Below are positions 16,243 to 24,808 of a stretch of DNA of 64,000 bases, piece after piece. The notes under the pieces were generated by a model that searched no databases, had not been told where the DNA came from, and was given only the letters and a program-made list of their open reading frames with translations. This DNA is from CAZUFB01 sp048173955 (lineage in GTDB: Bacteria; Actinomycetota; Coriobacteriia; Coriobacteriales; UMGS124). Where the stretch lies: NCBI GenBank assembly GCA_048173955.1, contig DBEYOB010000022.1, positions 1-64,000 of the forward strand. Reading direction: 5' to 3'. A program made the position numbers and the translations under genes. Within the stretch, counting starts at the first letter, position 1. The number at the start of each line of letters is the position of its first letter.

Positions 16243-18729
16243 CTACAGCGCGCGGGCGACGAGGTTCGCGTTGGTCACGGCGCGCTGGATGTTCCAGGGC
16301 TCGGCGCAGTCGCCCACGGCGTGCACCTCATAGCCGGCCGCCGTCAGCTCGTCCGCCAGGGCGGTGTTCGCCACGACGTCGCAGCCCTCCACCACGGTGT
16401 CGCACGGCACGACGACCTCGGCGCCCGATGCATCGGTGATGGACAGGCCGCCATCCACCACGCCGTTGACCGTGGCGCTGTTGTAGACCTTGACGCCGTT
16501 CACCACGAGCTGGGCGAGCGCGTACTTGCGGATCCAGCCGGACTGCTGGGCGTCCAGGTCGTCGAACGTCGACCCGTGCACGAGCGCGACCTGCTTGCCC
16601 ATGGCCTGCAGGCGCAGGGCCATGTCGGTCGCTTGCAGGCTGCCGCCCAGCAGCGCGACGCTGCCGCCGCAGCGGCACCCCGCTGCGCTCTCGAAGGGGA
16701 TGACCTGCACGGCGTCGCTGCCTTCGAGCAGGCCTTCCTGGCGCGCGCCGCCGGTCGCCACGACGATGGCGTCGGGCGCGACGGAGGCGACCAGCCCGGC
16801 GTCGACCGCGGTGCCCGTCTCCACCGTCACGCCGGCGAGCTCGAGCTGGCGGGTCAGGTAGGCGCGGTAGTCCTCGAGGCGCTCGTGGTCGCCCTTGACG
16901 CCCTGGGCGAACGACAGGCTGCGCCCGAGCAGGGGCTGCGCCTCATAGAGGGTCACGCTGTGGCCGCGCTGCGCGGCGATGCGCGCGGCCTCCATGCCGG
17001 CGGGGCCGCCGCCAATCACCATGACGTTGCGGGGCGTCTCGGCGGGCACCGGGTCGAAGCCCTCGGGCATCGCCTCGAGGTACGCGTGGCGCCAGGCGGC
17101 GCTGACGCGACACGACGAGGTGAACCTGCGGCTCGTGGATATGTTGTCGTGGCAGTGGAAGCAGCGCGTGCAAGGCATGGCCTCGTCGCGGCGGCCCTCC
17201 TGCAGCTTGTTGGGCAGCTCGGGGTCGACGTTGAGCGGGCGGTTCATGTAGACCAGGTCGACCTTGCCGTCGGCCACGGCCTGGTTGATGAGGTCGGGCG
17301 CGGTGCGTGGGTCCATGTAGCCGGCGCAGCCCACGGGGACGCTCACGGCCTCCTTGATGGCGGTCGCCATGGGGATGAAGGCGCCCACGCCCGAGTGCGT
17401 CCCGTCCTCCAGCCCCTCGAAGGCGACGTCATAATCGAACAGGTGGCCGAAGCCGTCGACGCCGTCGGCGTGCCAGGCGAAGTGGTTGGTGTCGGGCGCC
17501 CAGCAGTTGGCCTCCTGGCCGGGGGTGCCCACGCGCACCTGGATGGCGTCGGTGCCCGCCGCCTCGAGGATTTGGGCGATCTGACGGGTCTCCTCGATGG
17601 AGAGGCAGGTCGGGTCGGTGCCGGGGGCGTTGTCGTACTCCTCGACGGCGTTGATGAGCGTCAGGACGACGAAGTCCTCGCCGCAGGCCTCCTTGACGGC
17701 GCGGATCATGTCGGTGAAGAACTTGCAACGGCTCTCGATGGTCTGGGGGCCGTACTCGTCTTCGCGCTGGTTCTTGCGGCGCGAGAGGAACGCGTTGAGG
17801 CCGTCCTGCGTGGCACCCTTGATCTCGATGGCGTCGCCGCCGGCCGCCTGGAAGCGCTGGGCAGCCGCCGCGACCTCGGCCACGTGGGCCTGGATGGTCT
17901 CGATGCTGTCCTCGTTCACGGTGGGCTCGCCGACCGGGCCGCCGTAGCTCACCTGCAGGCCGACGTAGGCGCCGCCCTGGTGGATGCGGTCGACGAGCGT
18001 CGCGGCGGTCGCGATGCCCTCCTCGACCGTCATGCCCTCGGCGGGAACCTCGCCGGGCCCGATGCCCAGGTTGTCGAAGGCGCCGGCAAGCACGATCATG
18101 GCCACGCCGCCGTCGGCCATCTTGGCGTACAGGTCGAAGGCAACCGGGTTGATGCCCTCGTACTCGTCGGGCGACCAGGGGCTCGAGCCGGCCGACTTGA
18201 TGATGCGGTTGCGCAGGGTGAGCGAGCCGATCTGGATGGGCTCGAACAGGGCCGAGTAGTCGGTGGTGCAGGCGTCGTACGACTCGTCCTGCGGGGTGAG
18301 GGGCAGGTTGCGGAAGGCGTCCAGGCCGAGCGCCTGGAGCCAGCAGTCCTCGACGCCGTCGACGATGGCCTTGGTGCAAATGCTCGCGCCCGTGACGGCG
18401 TCGACTCCCTGGGTTCTGCCGGCCGCGGCGACGGCCTCGCAGTACGCGGCGCACGCGTCGGCAAGGGGGGTGAAGTAGTCGTTGTCCGACGTCTTGACGA
18501 CCTTGTAGCCCACCGACGTCAGTTTGCCGTCCTCGAACGAGCAGGTGACGACGACGTCGGCGTAGCCGGTGGTCTGGGCGCTCTCGTAGGTGCCCTGCGC
18601 CGCCCCGGAGGCTGCCGGCGCGGCCTCGTCGGCCACGGCGCTGTCCGCCCCGGCCGCAAGGGCCGACCCGATGACGCCGAGGGCCGCCGCCTTCACGAGG
18701 TTCCTGCGGGTAATCTCTGCAACTGCCAT
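16243..18729 (-). CDS. Tat-exported FMN-binding domain / old-yellow-enzyme / FAD-NAD(P) domain fusion reductase
   Basis: The 828-residue protein starts at ATG 18729 behind AGAAAGGGA. The order is: Tat signal (ITRRNLVKAAALGVIGSALA); FMN-binding-like domain at about 50-140; OYE-type TIM barrel at about 165-510 (LFEPIQIGSLTLRNRIIKSA); 4Fe4S ligands CTRCFHCHDN near 518 plus a later Cys; then an FAD/NAD domain (NVMVIGGGPAGMEAARIAA) from about 568. From the barrel on, this matches 2,4-dienoyl-CoA/enoate reductases and trimethylamine dehydrogenase relatives, which are normally cytoplasmic, so export is notable. The covalent-FMN motif reads DAVTGASICT: the position usually occupied by acceptor Thr is Cys. 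It is divergent from a membrane LuxR gene. The likely role is reduction of an unsaturated carbonyl compound. Confidence 0.85.
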   Translation of the reverse strand: MAVAEITRRNLVKAAALGVIGSALAAGADSAVADEAAPAASGAAQGTYESAQTTGYADVVVTCSFEDGKLTSVGYKVVKTSDNDYFTPLADACAAYCEAVAAAGRTQGVDAVTGASICTKAIVDGVEDCWLQALGLDAFRNLPLTPQDESYDACTTDYSALFEPIQIGSLTLRNRIIKSAGSSPWSPDEYEGINPVAFDLYAKMADGGVAMIVLAGAFDNLGIGPGEVPAEGMTVEEGIATAATLVDRIHQGGAYVGLQVSYGGPVGEPTVNEDSIETIQAHVAEVAAAAQRFQAAGGDAIEIKGATQDGLNAFLSRRKNQREDEYGPQTIESRCKFFTDMIRAVKEACGEDFVVLTLINAVEEYDNAPGTDPTCLSIEETRQIAQILEAAGTDAIQVRVGTPGQEANCWAPDTNHFAWHADGVDGFGHLFDYDVAFEGLEDGTHSGVGAFIPMATAIKEAVSVPVGCAGYMDPRTAPDLINQAVADGKVDLVYMNRPLNVDPELPNKLQEGRRDEAMPCTRCFHCHDNISTSRRFTSSCRVSAAWRHAYLEAMPEGFDPVPAETPRNVMVIGGGPAGMEAARIAAQRGHSVTLYEAQPLLGRSLSFAQGVKGDHERLEDYRAYLTRQLELAGVTVETGTAVDAGLVASVAPDAIVVATGGARQEGLLEGSDAVQVIPFESAAGCRCGGSVALLGGSLQATDMALRLQAMGKQVALVHGSTFDDLDAQQSGWIRKYALAQLVVNGVKVYNSATVNGVVDGGLSITDASGAEVVVPCDTVVEGCDVVANTALADELTAAGYEVHAVGDCAEPWNIQRAVTNANLVARAL

Positions 18730-19025
18730 GAACGTTCCCTTTCTCCTGGATGCACGCCGCACGGACGCCCCTGCCCCGCCGCACGGCTGCGCTCGGACGT
18801 CCCCATGGTGCCCGCCTCGGCCCGGCGACGTGGTACAGAAAACGGCCTATAGGGGCGGCCGGCGGGTGCCTATTTTTTCTGGTCCGGCATCTACCTGGCA
18901 TTTTGCGCCCGACCGGTACGAGCCTCCCGTCTGCCTTCGCCGCCCTTCGGCGCGCTCCGGCGCGTTTTGGCGCATCAACCGCTACAATGGCAGGCGTGGG
19001 ATTCGAGACGCGGGGGGTGCTGTGC
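18730..19025. promoter_or_regulatory. Divergent promoter region of the OYE-type reductase and LuxR genes
   Basis: This 296-bp space carries both promoters. I see a T-run (CCTATTTTTTC near 18870) and a TATAGGGGCGG stretch near 18848, but no convincing paired -35/-10 boxes or dyad. Long frames across it are not supported as genes. Confidence 0.35.
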
Positions 19026-20531
19026 ATGGCGGGTGACGATGTGTCAAAGACTTGGCGCCTGCCGTCGGTCAAGGTCGTCGGCTCGAGCCTTTCGGTGGCT
19101 TTTCTCGGCTATGCGCTTGTGACGTGCTGGTCGTCGTCGACCAATGGGATCAGCTGCGCGGGCGACCTGTCCGACCCCGCCTCGCTCTTCGCGGTGCTGG
19201 TGACGCTCTTCGACGCGCTGGCGCTGGTGTGCGCGGCGTGCCTGAGCTCGCGGATTGGGTCGCTGCGCTCGGGCCGCCGTGTCCCCGCGATTGCCGGGCT
19301 TGTGGTGGCCGCCTCGGTGCTCGCCGGGTTGGTCGACGCGGCCCCGGTCCCGGTAGCGGTGCTCGCGGTCGCCGCGCTTGTCACGGGTGCGGCGAAGGCC
19401 CTCGCAGTGCTCGTGTGGATGGAGGCGTTCTGTACGCTCAACCTGCGCGGCGCATGCGTCGCCTTCGTCGCTGCCTACCTGTTCAGCAAAGTTCTCGGTG
19501 CCGTGCCCCCGTTGACGGGCGATCTCGTCGAGCGCGCGCTCTTTGCCGTCGCCGGGGCGGTGGGCGTGCTGGCGGTGTCGTACGCGACGAGCTCCGACGG
19601 GCCGGCGTCCGAGGCGGAGGGGGACGCCGGGGCGCGCCGCTGGAGCTTTCCGCTCCACCCGACCCTGCTCATGGGCGTCTACTCCTTTGCGTACTCGTTT
19701 GTGCTCGACGCCGGGTTCGGCCGGATGCCGGGCGCCATCGACCAGGAGTACGCCGGCCTGGCCGTGCGCCTCCTGGTCCTGGCGGCCATGGTGCTGCTGT
19801 TTGCACGCTTCGACGTGAAGGTCCTGAGCGTCGCCTCCGCGCCGATCGTGTGCGCCGGCCTGCTCTGTACGACGGGCTCGTTCGGCTGGGCGGCCCCGGC
19901 GGCGACGGTCCTGGTGGCCCTCGGGTTCTACTGTATGTCGACCTTTATCTACCTGTTGCTGTTCAACATCTCGTTCCGCTACGGCGTGAACCCCCTGTGG
20001 CTGTTCGGGTTCTCACGCGCGGCCCGCGCCGTGAGCACCCTGTGCGCGGGCTTTGCCGTGACCGGCCTGGAGATCGAGGGTCCCGGGCCTGCGTGCGACG
20101 TGTTGGCCGGCGTCCTGCTGGTCGTCATTGTCGCCGCGGCGGTGACGCTTGCCGCGGGGAAGGGCTTCGCGACGACGTGGGGCATCCGCCCGATCGAGGA
20201 CGGGGCCGCGGAGGACGACGCCCCCGCGCGGCAGGGAGGCCGGGGGCGTTCGCTGCTGCTGTCCGGCGAGGCGTTCGACGATCGGCTGTCGTACATCGCC
20301 TACGTCTGGGGCCTCACCAAGCGCGAGGAGGAGGTCCTGGGGCTGCTCGCGCGCGGCATGGGCGTGCCCGACATCGAGCGCGAGCTGCTCATCTCGAACG
20401 GTACGGTGCGCAACCACGTGCAGCATGTCTACAAGAAGCTCGGCCTGCACTCGCGCGACGACGTGCGGGCGTTCATGGCGGACCCGGACGCGTGGGGCGA
20501 CAAGGCTTCCGCGGCGGTCGACGGGGCATGA
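19026..20531 (+). CDS. Membrane-anchored LuxR-family transcriptional regulator
   Basis: The 501-residue protein has about twelve predicted membrane segments. It ends with a LuxR DNA-binding domain: VWGLTKREEEVLGLLARGMG, then LLISNGTVRNHVQHVYKKLG. ATG 19026 follows a GGGGGG run; ATG 18987 in the same frame is an alternative. It is divergent from the exported OYE-type reductase and likely controls it. Its 3' end faces the peptide-binding protein gene, with 61 bp between the stops. Confidence 0.8.
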   Translation: MAGDDVSKTWRLPSVKVVGSSLSVAFLGYALVTCWSSSTNGISCAGDLSDPASLFAVLVTLFDALALVCAACLSSRIGSLRSGRRVPAIAGLVVAASVLAGLVDAAPVPVAVLAVAALVTGAAKALAVLVWMEAFCTLNLRGACVAFVAAYLFSKVLGAVPPLTGDLVERALFAVAGAVGVLAVSYATSSDGPASEAEGDAGARRWSFPLHPTLLMGVYSFAYSFVLDAGFGRMPGAIDQEYAGLAVRLLVLAAMVLLFARFDVKVLSVASAPIVCAGLLCTTGSFGWAAPAATVLVALGFYCMSTFIYLLLFNISFRYGVNPLWLFGFSRAARAVSTLCAGFAVTGLEIEGPGPACDVLAGVLLVVIVAAAVTLAAGKGFATTWGIRPIEDGAAEDDAPARQGGRGRSLLLSGEAFDDRLSYIAYVWGLTKREEEVLGLLARGMGVPDIERELLISNGTVRNHVQHVYKKLGLHSRDDVRAFMADPDAWGDKASAAVDGA

Positions 20532-20592
20532 GCCGGCGGAGCCCGGGGCGCCGTCGATGTGCAACGGGTTGACCGGGACGATGCGGGCTTCG

Positions 20593-22365
20593 CTACCCCT
20601 CCAGCCACACCTTGTCGAGCACAGCGGCGTTGTCGGGGCGGAAGTACAGGTTGTGCACGCGGCTCGACGCCACGCAGCTATGCCGGTAGAACAGCAGCGG
20701 CACCACGGGGAAATCCTCCGCGAGGATGGCGTTGGCCTGCTGGTAGCCCGCGGTGCGCTCATCGGCGTCGAGCAGCTGCGCGGCGGCCAGGAACGTGTCG
20801 TCGAACTCGGGGTTCGAGTAGAACGACCAGTTGCCGCCCGTCCCGGTGCGGAACAGGTCGTTGAAGACGTAGTACGGCGACGGTACGAACCCGACCCAGC
20901 CGAGGCGCCCGAACTGGTAGTTGCCGCTCTCGAGCGCGTCGAGGTAGGTGGCCCACTCCTGCGTCTGCACCTGCGCGTCCACGCCGAGGCGCGCCAGGTC
21001 GGCCTGCACCATGAGCAGGATTGCCTCGTTCGAGGAGCCGGGGTTGCAGCCCAGCGTGATCGAGAGGCCGCGGCTGCCGTTCTCGTCGGCGGGGTAACCG
21101 GCCATGTCGAAATGCTCCGCCGCCTTGGCGTCGTCGTTGGTCGCGGGGCAGTGGGCCCACCCGCCCGCCTCGTAGCCGGGCATGATCGGCGTGAGCATGT
21201 TGTCGGCGGGAAGGCGCGTGCCCTGCATCACGGTGTCGCAGATTGCCTGGCGGTTGATGGCGTACGACATGCCGATGCGCACGTCCTTGTTCCCGGCGAC
21301 CTCGTCGTCGAGGTTGCACAGGATGTAGTAGGTCGAGTTCTCGTCGCCGGTGAACGTCTGCTGTCCGGGGTTGGCGACGTAGCCGTTGTCGCCCGCCTCG
21401 CCGAACTGCGCGACGGTCGCCTCGAACAGGCCCGACGGGATGAACGTGTAGTCGAGGTTGCCGGCCTGGAACTCGGTCCAGGCGGTCTGGTCGTCGCTGA
21501 ACACCTGGAAGTCGACCCCGTCGAGGAACGGCTTGTCGCCCCAGTACCCGTCGAAGCGCTTGACGCGGATGTATTGGCCGTCGACCCACTCGCCGTCCAT
21601 CATGAACGGGCCGTTGCCGATCGGGGCGATGCGGAAGGCTTGGAAGTCCTCCTCGGTGTCGGTGCATCCGGCGGGGACCGGGGCGGTCACCACGTCGGCG
21701 CACACGGCGTCGAACTCGGCGAACGGGAAGGCCAGGTTCACGACGAGCGTGTAGTCGTCGGGACATTCGACGTCGAGCTCGTCCGCCGTGCCCGCCATCA
21801 TCTCGGTCGCTCCTTTGACCTGCTCGATCTTGTAGCCGACCGCCGAGGGGGCGGGCTTGAAGTCCGCGCGGCAGATGCGCTCCCACGCGTACTTGTAGTC
21901 GTGCGAGGTGACCGGCTGCCCGTTGTGGAACGTCGCGTCCTGGCGCAGGTGGAACGTGTACTGCGTGGCGTCCTCGTTGACCTCGTAGCTCTCGCACGCC
22001 TGCGGCACGACGCGGTTGTTCGCATAGTCGTAGCGGGTCAGCGTGTCGAAGAGGTTCGAGGCGATCTGGATGCCGTGGTTCTCCTCCGCGCCGAACGGCT
22101 CGATGGCGCCGGGGTTGGCGACGTACCACTTGAGGATGCCGCCCGCAACGGCGCCATCGGTGTTCTCGCCATACGGGGCAACCTGGGCGTCCGCGGTGTC
22201 GGCGGCATCCGCCCCCGTGGCCTCTTCGGCGGGCTCCGCGTCGGCGAATGCGGATCGGGTGCGCGCCCCAAGGGCGAGGGCCGCTGCGGTTGCGGCAGCG
22301 CCGGCGAGGAAGGTTCTGCGGGAAAGGTCGGCACGGGCGAAGCTGGTCGATGCGGACGTGCACAT
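20593..22365 (-). CDS. Tat-exported ABC-transporter substrate-binding protein, family 5 (peptide/nickel type)
   Basis: The 590-residue protein starts at ATG 22365 behind a perfect AAGGAGGT. A twin-arginine signal (DLSRRTFLAGAAATAAALAL) is followed by a family-5 extracellular solute-binding domain: IASNLFDTLTRYDYANNRVV, TQYTFHLRQDATFHNGQPVT, WERICRADFKPAPSAVGYKI, and a C-terminal GRLGWVGFVPSPYYVFNDLF. Such proteins deliver oligopeptides or similar ligands to Opp/Dpp-type permeases. No permease or ATPase gene adjoins it, so it is an orphan here. The Tat signal, rather than a lipobox, suggests folding in the cytoplasm before export, perhaps with a bound ligand or metal. Confidence 0.85.
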   Translation of the reverse strand: MCTSASTSFARADLSRRTFLAGAAATAAALALGARTRSAFADAEPAEEATGADAADTADAQVAPYGENTDGAVAGGILKWYVANPGAIEPFGAEENHGIQIASNLFDTLTRYDYANNRVVPQACESYEVNEDATQYTFHLRQDATFHNGQPVTSHDYKYAWERICRADFKPAPSAVGYKIEQVKGATEMMAGTADELDVECPDDYTLVVNLAFPFAEFDAVCADVVTAPVPAGCTDTEEDFQAFRIAPIGNGPFMMDGEWVDGQYIRVKRFDGYWGDKPFLDGVDFQVFSDDQTAWTEFQAGNLDYTFIPSGLFEATVAQFGEAGDNGYVANPGQQTFTGDENSTYYILCNLDDEVAGNKDVRIGMSYAINRQAICDTVMQGTRLPADNMLTPIMPGYEAGGWAHCPATNDDAKAAEHFDMAGYPADENGSRGLSITLGCNPGSSNEAILLMVQADLARLGVDAQVQTQEWATYLDALESGNYQFGRLGWVGFVPSPYYVFNDLFRTGTGGNWSFYSNPEFDDTFLAAAQLLDADERTAGYQQANAILAEDFPVVPLLFYRHSCVASSRVHNLYFRPDNAAVLDKVWLEG

Positions 22366-22471
22366 GGCAAACCTCCTTATGTCGCATGATGCGCCCCGGC
22401 ATGCAATCTTCGGGACCCTTCGCGACGCCGTCGCGGGACGTCCGATGCCGGGTGGTTTGCGCACGTATTAT

Positions 22472-22491
22472 CCGACAACGACCGTTGTCGG
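22472..22491. promoter_or_regulatory. Inverted repeat upstream of the substrate-binding protein gene
   Basis: CCGACAAC-GACC-GTTGTCGG is a perfect dyad about 107 bp upstream of the start of the minus-strand substrate-binding gene. It could be an operator or a small hairpin. No T-run follows. Confidence 0.4.
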
Positions 22492-22549
22492 CGCCATGGC
22501 GCGCCGGATGGGTCCGGGTGAGCGGCATAAAGCGGGCGGCATAAAGGCG

Positions 22550-22590
22550 CCCGGCGGCAGGGCGGCGCAGATGGCCGTCCCGCCGCCGGG
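22550..22590 (-). terminator. Terminator of the small membrane protein gene
   Basis: A 17-bp stem (CCCGGCGGC.GGGCGGC with its complement, one mismatch) closes a short loop and, on the minus strand, is followed by CGCCTTTATG. Its position just downstream of the gene at 22652-22930 fits an intrinsic terminator with a weak T-run. Confidence 0.6.
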
Positions 22591-22651
22591 CTTCAGGGGT
22601 CGTGCTTCGAGTTGGGCCCGACCGCGCGTGTGATTGGGCCCTGTGGGCCTC

Positions 22652-22930
22652 CTACATCCCGCTCGACCCGCGGTCGGGCTGGGCGGCGACGAGGATGCCC
22701 AGGATGACCGGCGTGGTGAAGAGGCCGATGAACCAGAGCTTGCCGCTGCCGAAGGGGCATCCCTTGGCGCGCGCCGTCTTGACGAGCGAGCTGATGGCCA
22801 TGAAGTAGGCCACGATGAAGCAGATGAACACCGCAAGACCGATGATCAGGCTCACGATGCCCGCCCCCGCGATGAATCCGCCGAGGACGTCGGCGCCGCT
22901 GGAGTCGAAGTTGTAATAGTACTCGTGCAT
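22652..22930 (-). CDS. Small membrane protein of unknown function
   Basis: The 92-residue protein starts at ATG 22930, with GGGAGG seven bases upstream. Its N-terminus is polar and tyrosine-rich (HEYYYNFDSSG). Two hydrophobic segments follow, at about 17-45 and 66-82, with a short basic loop (KTARAKGCPFGSGK) between them. I do not recognise a family, though the layout resembles small two-helix DUF-type membrane proteins of Actinomycetota. It has its own terminator downstream. Confidence 0.6.
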   Translation of the reverse strand: MHEYYYNFDSSGADVLGGFIAGAGIVSLIIGLAVFICFIVAYFMAISSLVKTARAKGCPFGSGKLWFIGLFTTPVILGILVAAQPDRGSSGM

Positions 22931-23087
22931 GGTTGCCTCCCGTGCTCGTGTCTGTGGTGGAAACCGACAGCTGATGCCGTCCCGCCGCACAGGGCGGGAT
23001 ACTGCAGATTATAGGGAGGATGGCGATGCTGACGGAGTAGAAAGGCGAATATCTGCCACGGAGTCCCAAATGACAGCGATATACAGG

Positions 23088-24551
23088 TCAGCCCTTCTCG
23101 TCGCGCTCGCGCTCCCTCTCTATCAGGTCGAGAAGTTCTTGGCGACCATGGATTCCCAATGTGGCGTAGAGCGACTTGCGGTACGATCTCACCGTGTTGG
23201 GGGAGAGACCTAAAGTGCGTGCAATGTGGTCGACATCTCGTCCTGTTGTCAGGAAGGACATGACCTCGGACTGCCGTTTTGAGAGGCCATAAGCGTGCGC
23301 GATGCTGTCGCAGGCTTCTTCAATGCTTGTTTGTGCGGGCTCGCGTGGAGACGGGCTGATTCCAGAAACAGGGCTGTCAATCTGGCCGGAGCCGTCCTTT
23401 TGCGCGCTTTCGCCCGAGCGGGCTCGTTTTGCCAGGGGTGCGATGATAAAGAAGGCCGGAATCATCAGGACATACAGCAGGAGAAGGCCTGCGATGTACG
23501 GCATTATGTTGAGGGTCCCCTGGTTCACAAGCCTCTCGATGGCAAGGTGTGCCGTGTCGGTCAGATACATGAAGCCTGCAAACGCACCGTAAAGGGGTAG
23601 TGCGGCGACGCCCGCCTTTTCGGCACATTCCAGACTGCTTATGACCATGAGAAGCGACACCAGAAAGTAGCAGCCGTTGCCGATGAACAATACGACCCAT
23701 CCCATGTCTTCGTCCAACAGGAACAATATGAATATGATGCTCGCGAAGATGGGGAGGAAGATTCCATACAGGCGCGGGAGCGGGATGCCCCTGCGCAGCC
23801 TGAACCAAACAACGGCCAGAATGACGAGGCAAACAATGTGCGACAGCGCCACAATCGTCTCATGCGAGAGCGGCAGCGAGTCGGATGCGCCAAAAACGGA
23901 GCTGGCGATGGGCGTGATGAGCGTCAGCGCCACGCCGCACAGTATGGACAGCGGAAGCCCTTCGGGTATCCGGGCTTTGCTCGGTTCGCTCTCATGCCGA
24001 GCGAAGTCGACCGTGCGCGCATTGAGCGCTAGGCATGCCGTTCCCGCAATGCCGCATACGCCGTAGACGACGAGCATCCTCGCGGTTTCGGAAGGCAGCT
24101 GGCCGACGCCGAACGTCAGGGCGATATGGGCGAGCGACCCCCAGAGGAGCAGCCGCTTGGCACGAGAGAGCTCGAACGACGCAAGCATGCGGAACCATTG
24201 GCAAAACCCGCACGCCTTGCCGAACGCGAGGGCGATCGAGCCGATGTAGAGCGCGGGAGGGGCGTCAAAAGTAAGGCCGCAGCCCACGAGCAACAATGCC
24301 GCCACGAGCGAACCGATGGTCGCTGCGGTTAAGGAGCCCCGACCGAGTCTTCCCCTCACCGCCCACCATGCAACGACAAAGAACGAGAGCGCATAACAGA
24401 GCGATTGGACGATGCCGATCGGCGTCACGATGCCCGTTCCGTCTGCGAACGGGTATGTCGTAGAGCTCGATGCGGCGAAGGTGAGCCAAACGGCGTTGCC
24501 CGCCCAGTAGAGGACGGATGTGCGGTCGAGCGCAAAGTCGGTTATCCGCAC
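23088..24551 (-). CDS. Membrane-anchored LuxR-family transcriptional regulator
   Basis: The chosen start is GTG 24551 behind AAGGGGG, giving 487 residues. An upstream TTG at 24641 lacks a usable ribosome site. About twelve membrane segments precede a charged linker and a C-terminal LuxR domain (AYGLSKRQSEVMSFLTTGRD, then TLGLSPNTVRSYRKSLYATL). Codon use is somewhat less GC-rich than that of its neighbours. It diverges from the Tat-exported flavoreductase at 24809 and probably regulates it. Confidence 0.8.
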   Translation of the reverse strand: MRITDFALDRTSVLYWAGNAVWLTFAASSSTTYPFADGTGIVTPIGIVQSLCYALSFFVVAWWAVRGRLGRGSLTAATIGSLVAALLLVGCGLTFDAPPALYIGSIALAFGKACGFCQWFRMLASFELSRAKRLLLWGSLAHIALTFGVGQLPSETARMLVVYGVCGIAGTACLALNARTVDFARHESEPSKARIPEGLPLSILCGVALTLITPIASSVFGASDSLPLSHETIVALSHIVCLVILAVVWFRLRRGIPLPRLYGIFLPIFASIIFILFLLDEDMGWVVLFIGNGCYFLVSLLMVISSLECAEKAGVAALPLYGAFAGFMYLTDTAHLAIERLVNQGTLNIMPYIAGLLLLYVLMIPAFFIIAPLAKRARSGESAQKDGSGQIDSPVSGISPSPREPAQTSIEEACDSIAHAYGLSKRQSEVMSFLTTGRDVDHIARTLGLSPNTVRSYRKSLYATLGIHGRQELLDLIERERERDEKG

Positions 24552-24808
24552 GCCGTTCGCCCCCTTGCCAAATCTCGCACGCCGTGTCTGTGTCGACAAT
24601 TGTACGCGGTATGGTCCGTCGGCATTTAAGAAAATCGGCAACCTGCGCGCCGCATTGCCGCGCTACCCCTTTTGCGGGGGCATTCGGTGGGTGGGCACCA
24701 TCGGTGGCAACCCCTTGCAGGGGCGTAGCGGCGAGGCCTGCCCCGACCGTATCGTTGGTGCTGTCCGCACGGCAATATACCAATCGGTATCGTGAAAGGG
24801 GATGCGCT
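24552..24808. promoter_or_regulatory. Divergent promoter region with two CCCC/GGGG dyads
   Basis: Two related inverted repeats lie 45 bp apart: CCCC-TTTTGC-GGGG at 24666-24679 and CCCCT-TGC-AGGGG at 24711-24723. They sit between a membrane LuxR gene and its presumed target reductase, so they are candidate regulator sites. The link is inferred from position. Confidence 0.4.

Noticed and set aside
16225..18852. An 875-codon plus-strand frame across the OYE-type reductase
   Set aside because: It is antisense to a protein with many conserved motifs and has no domain of its own.
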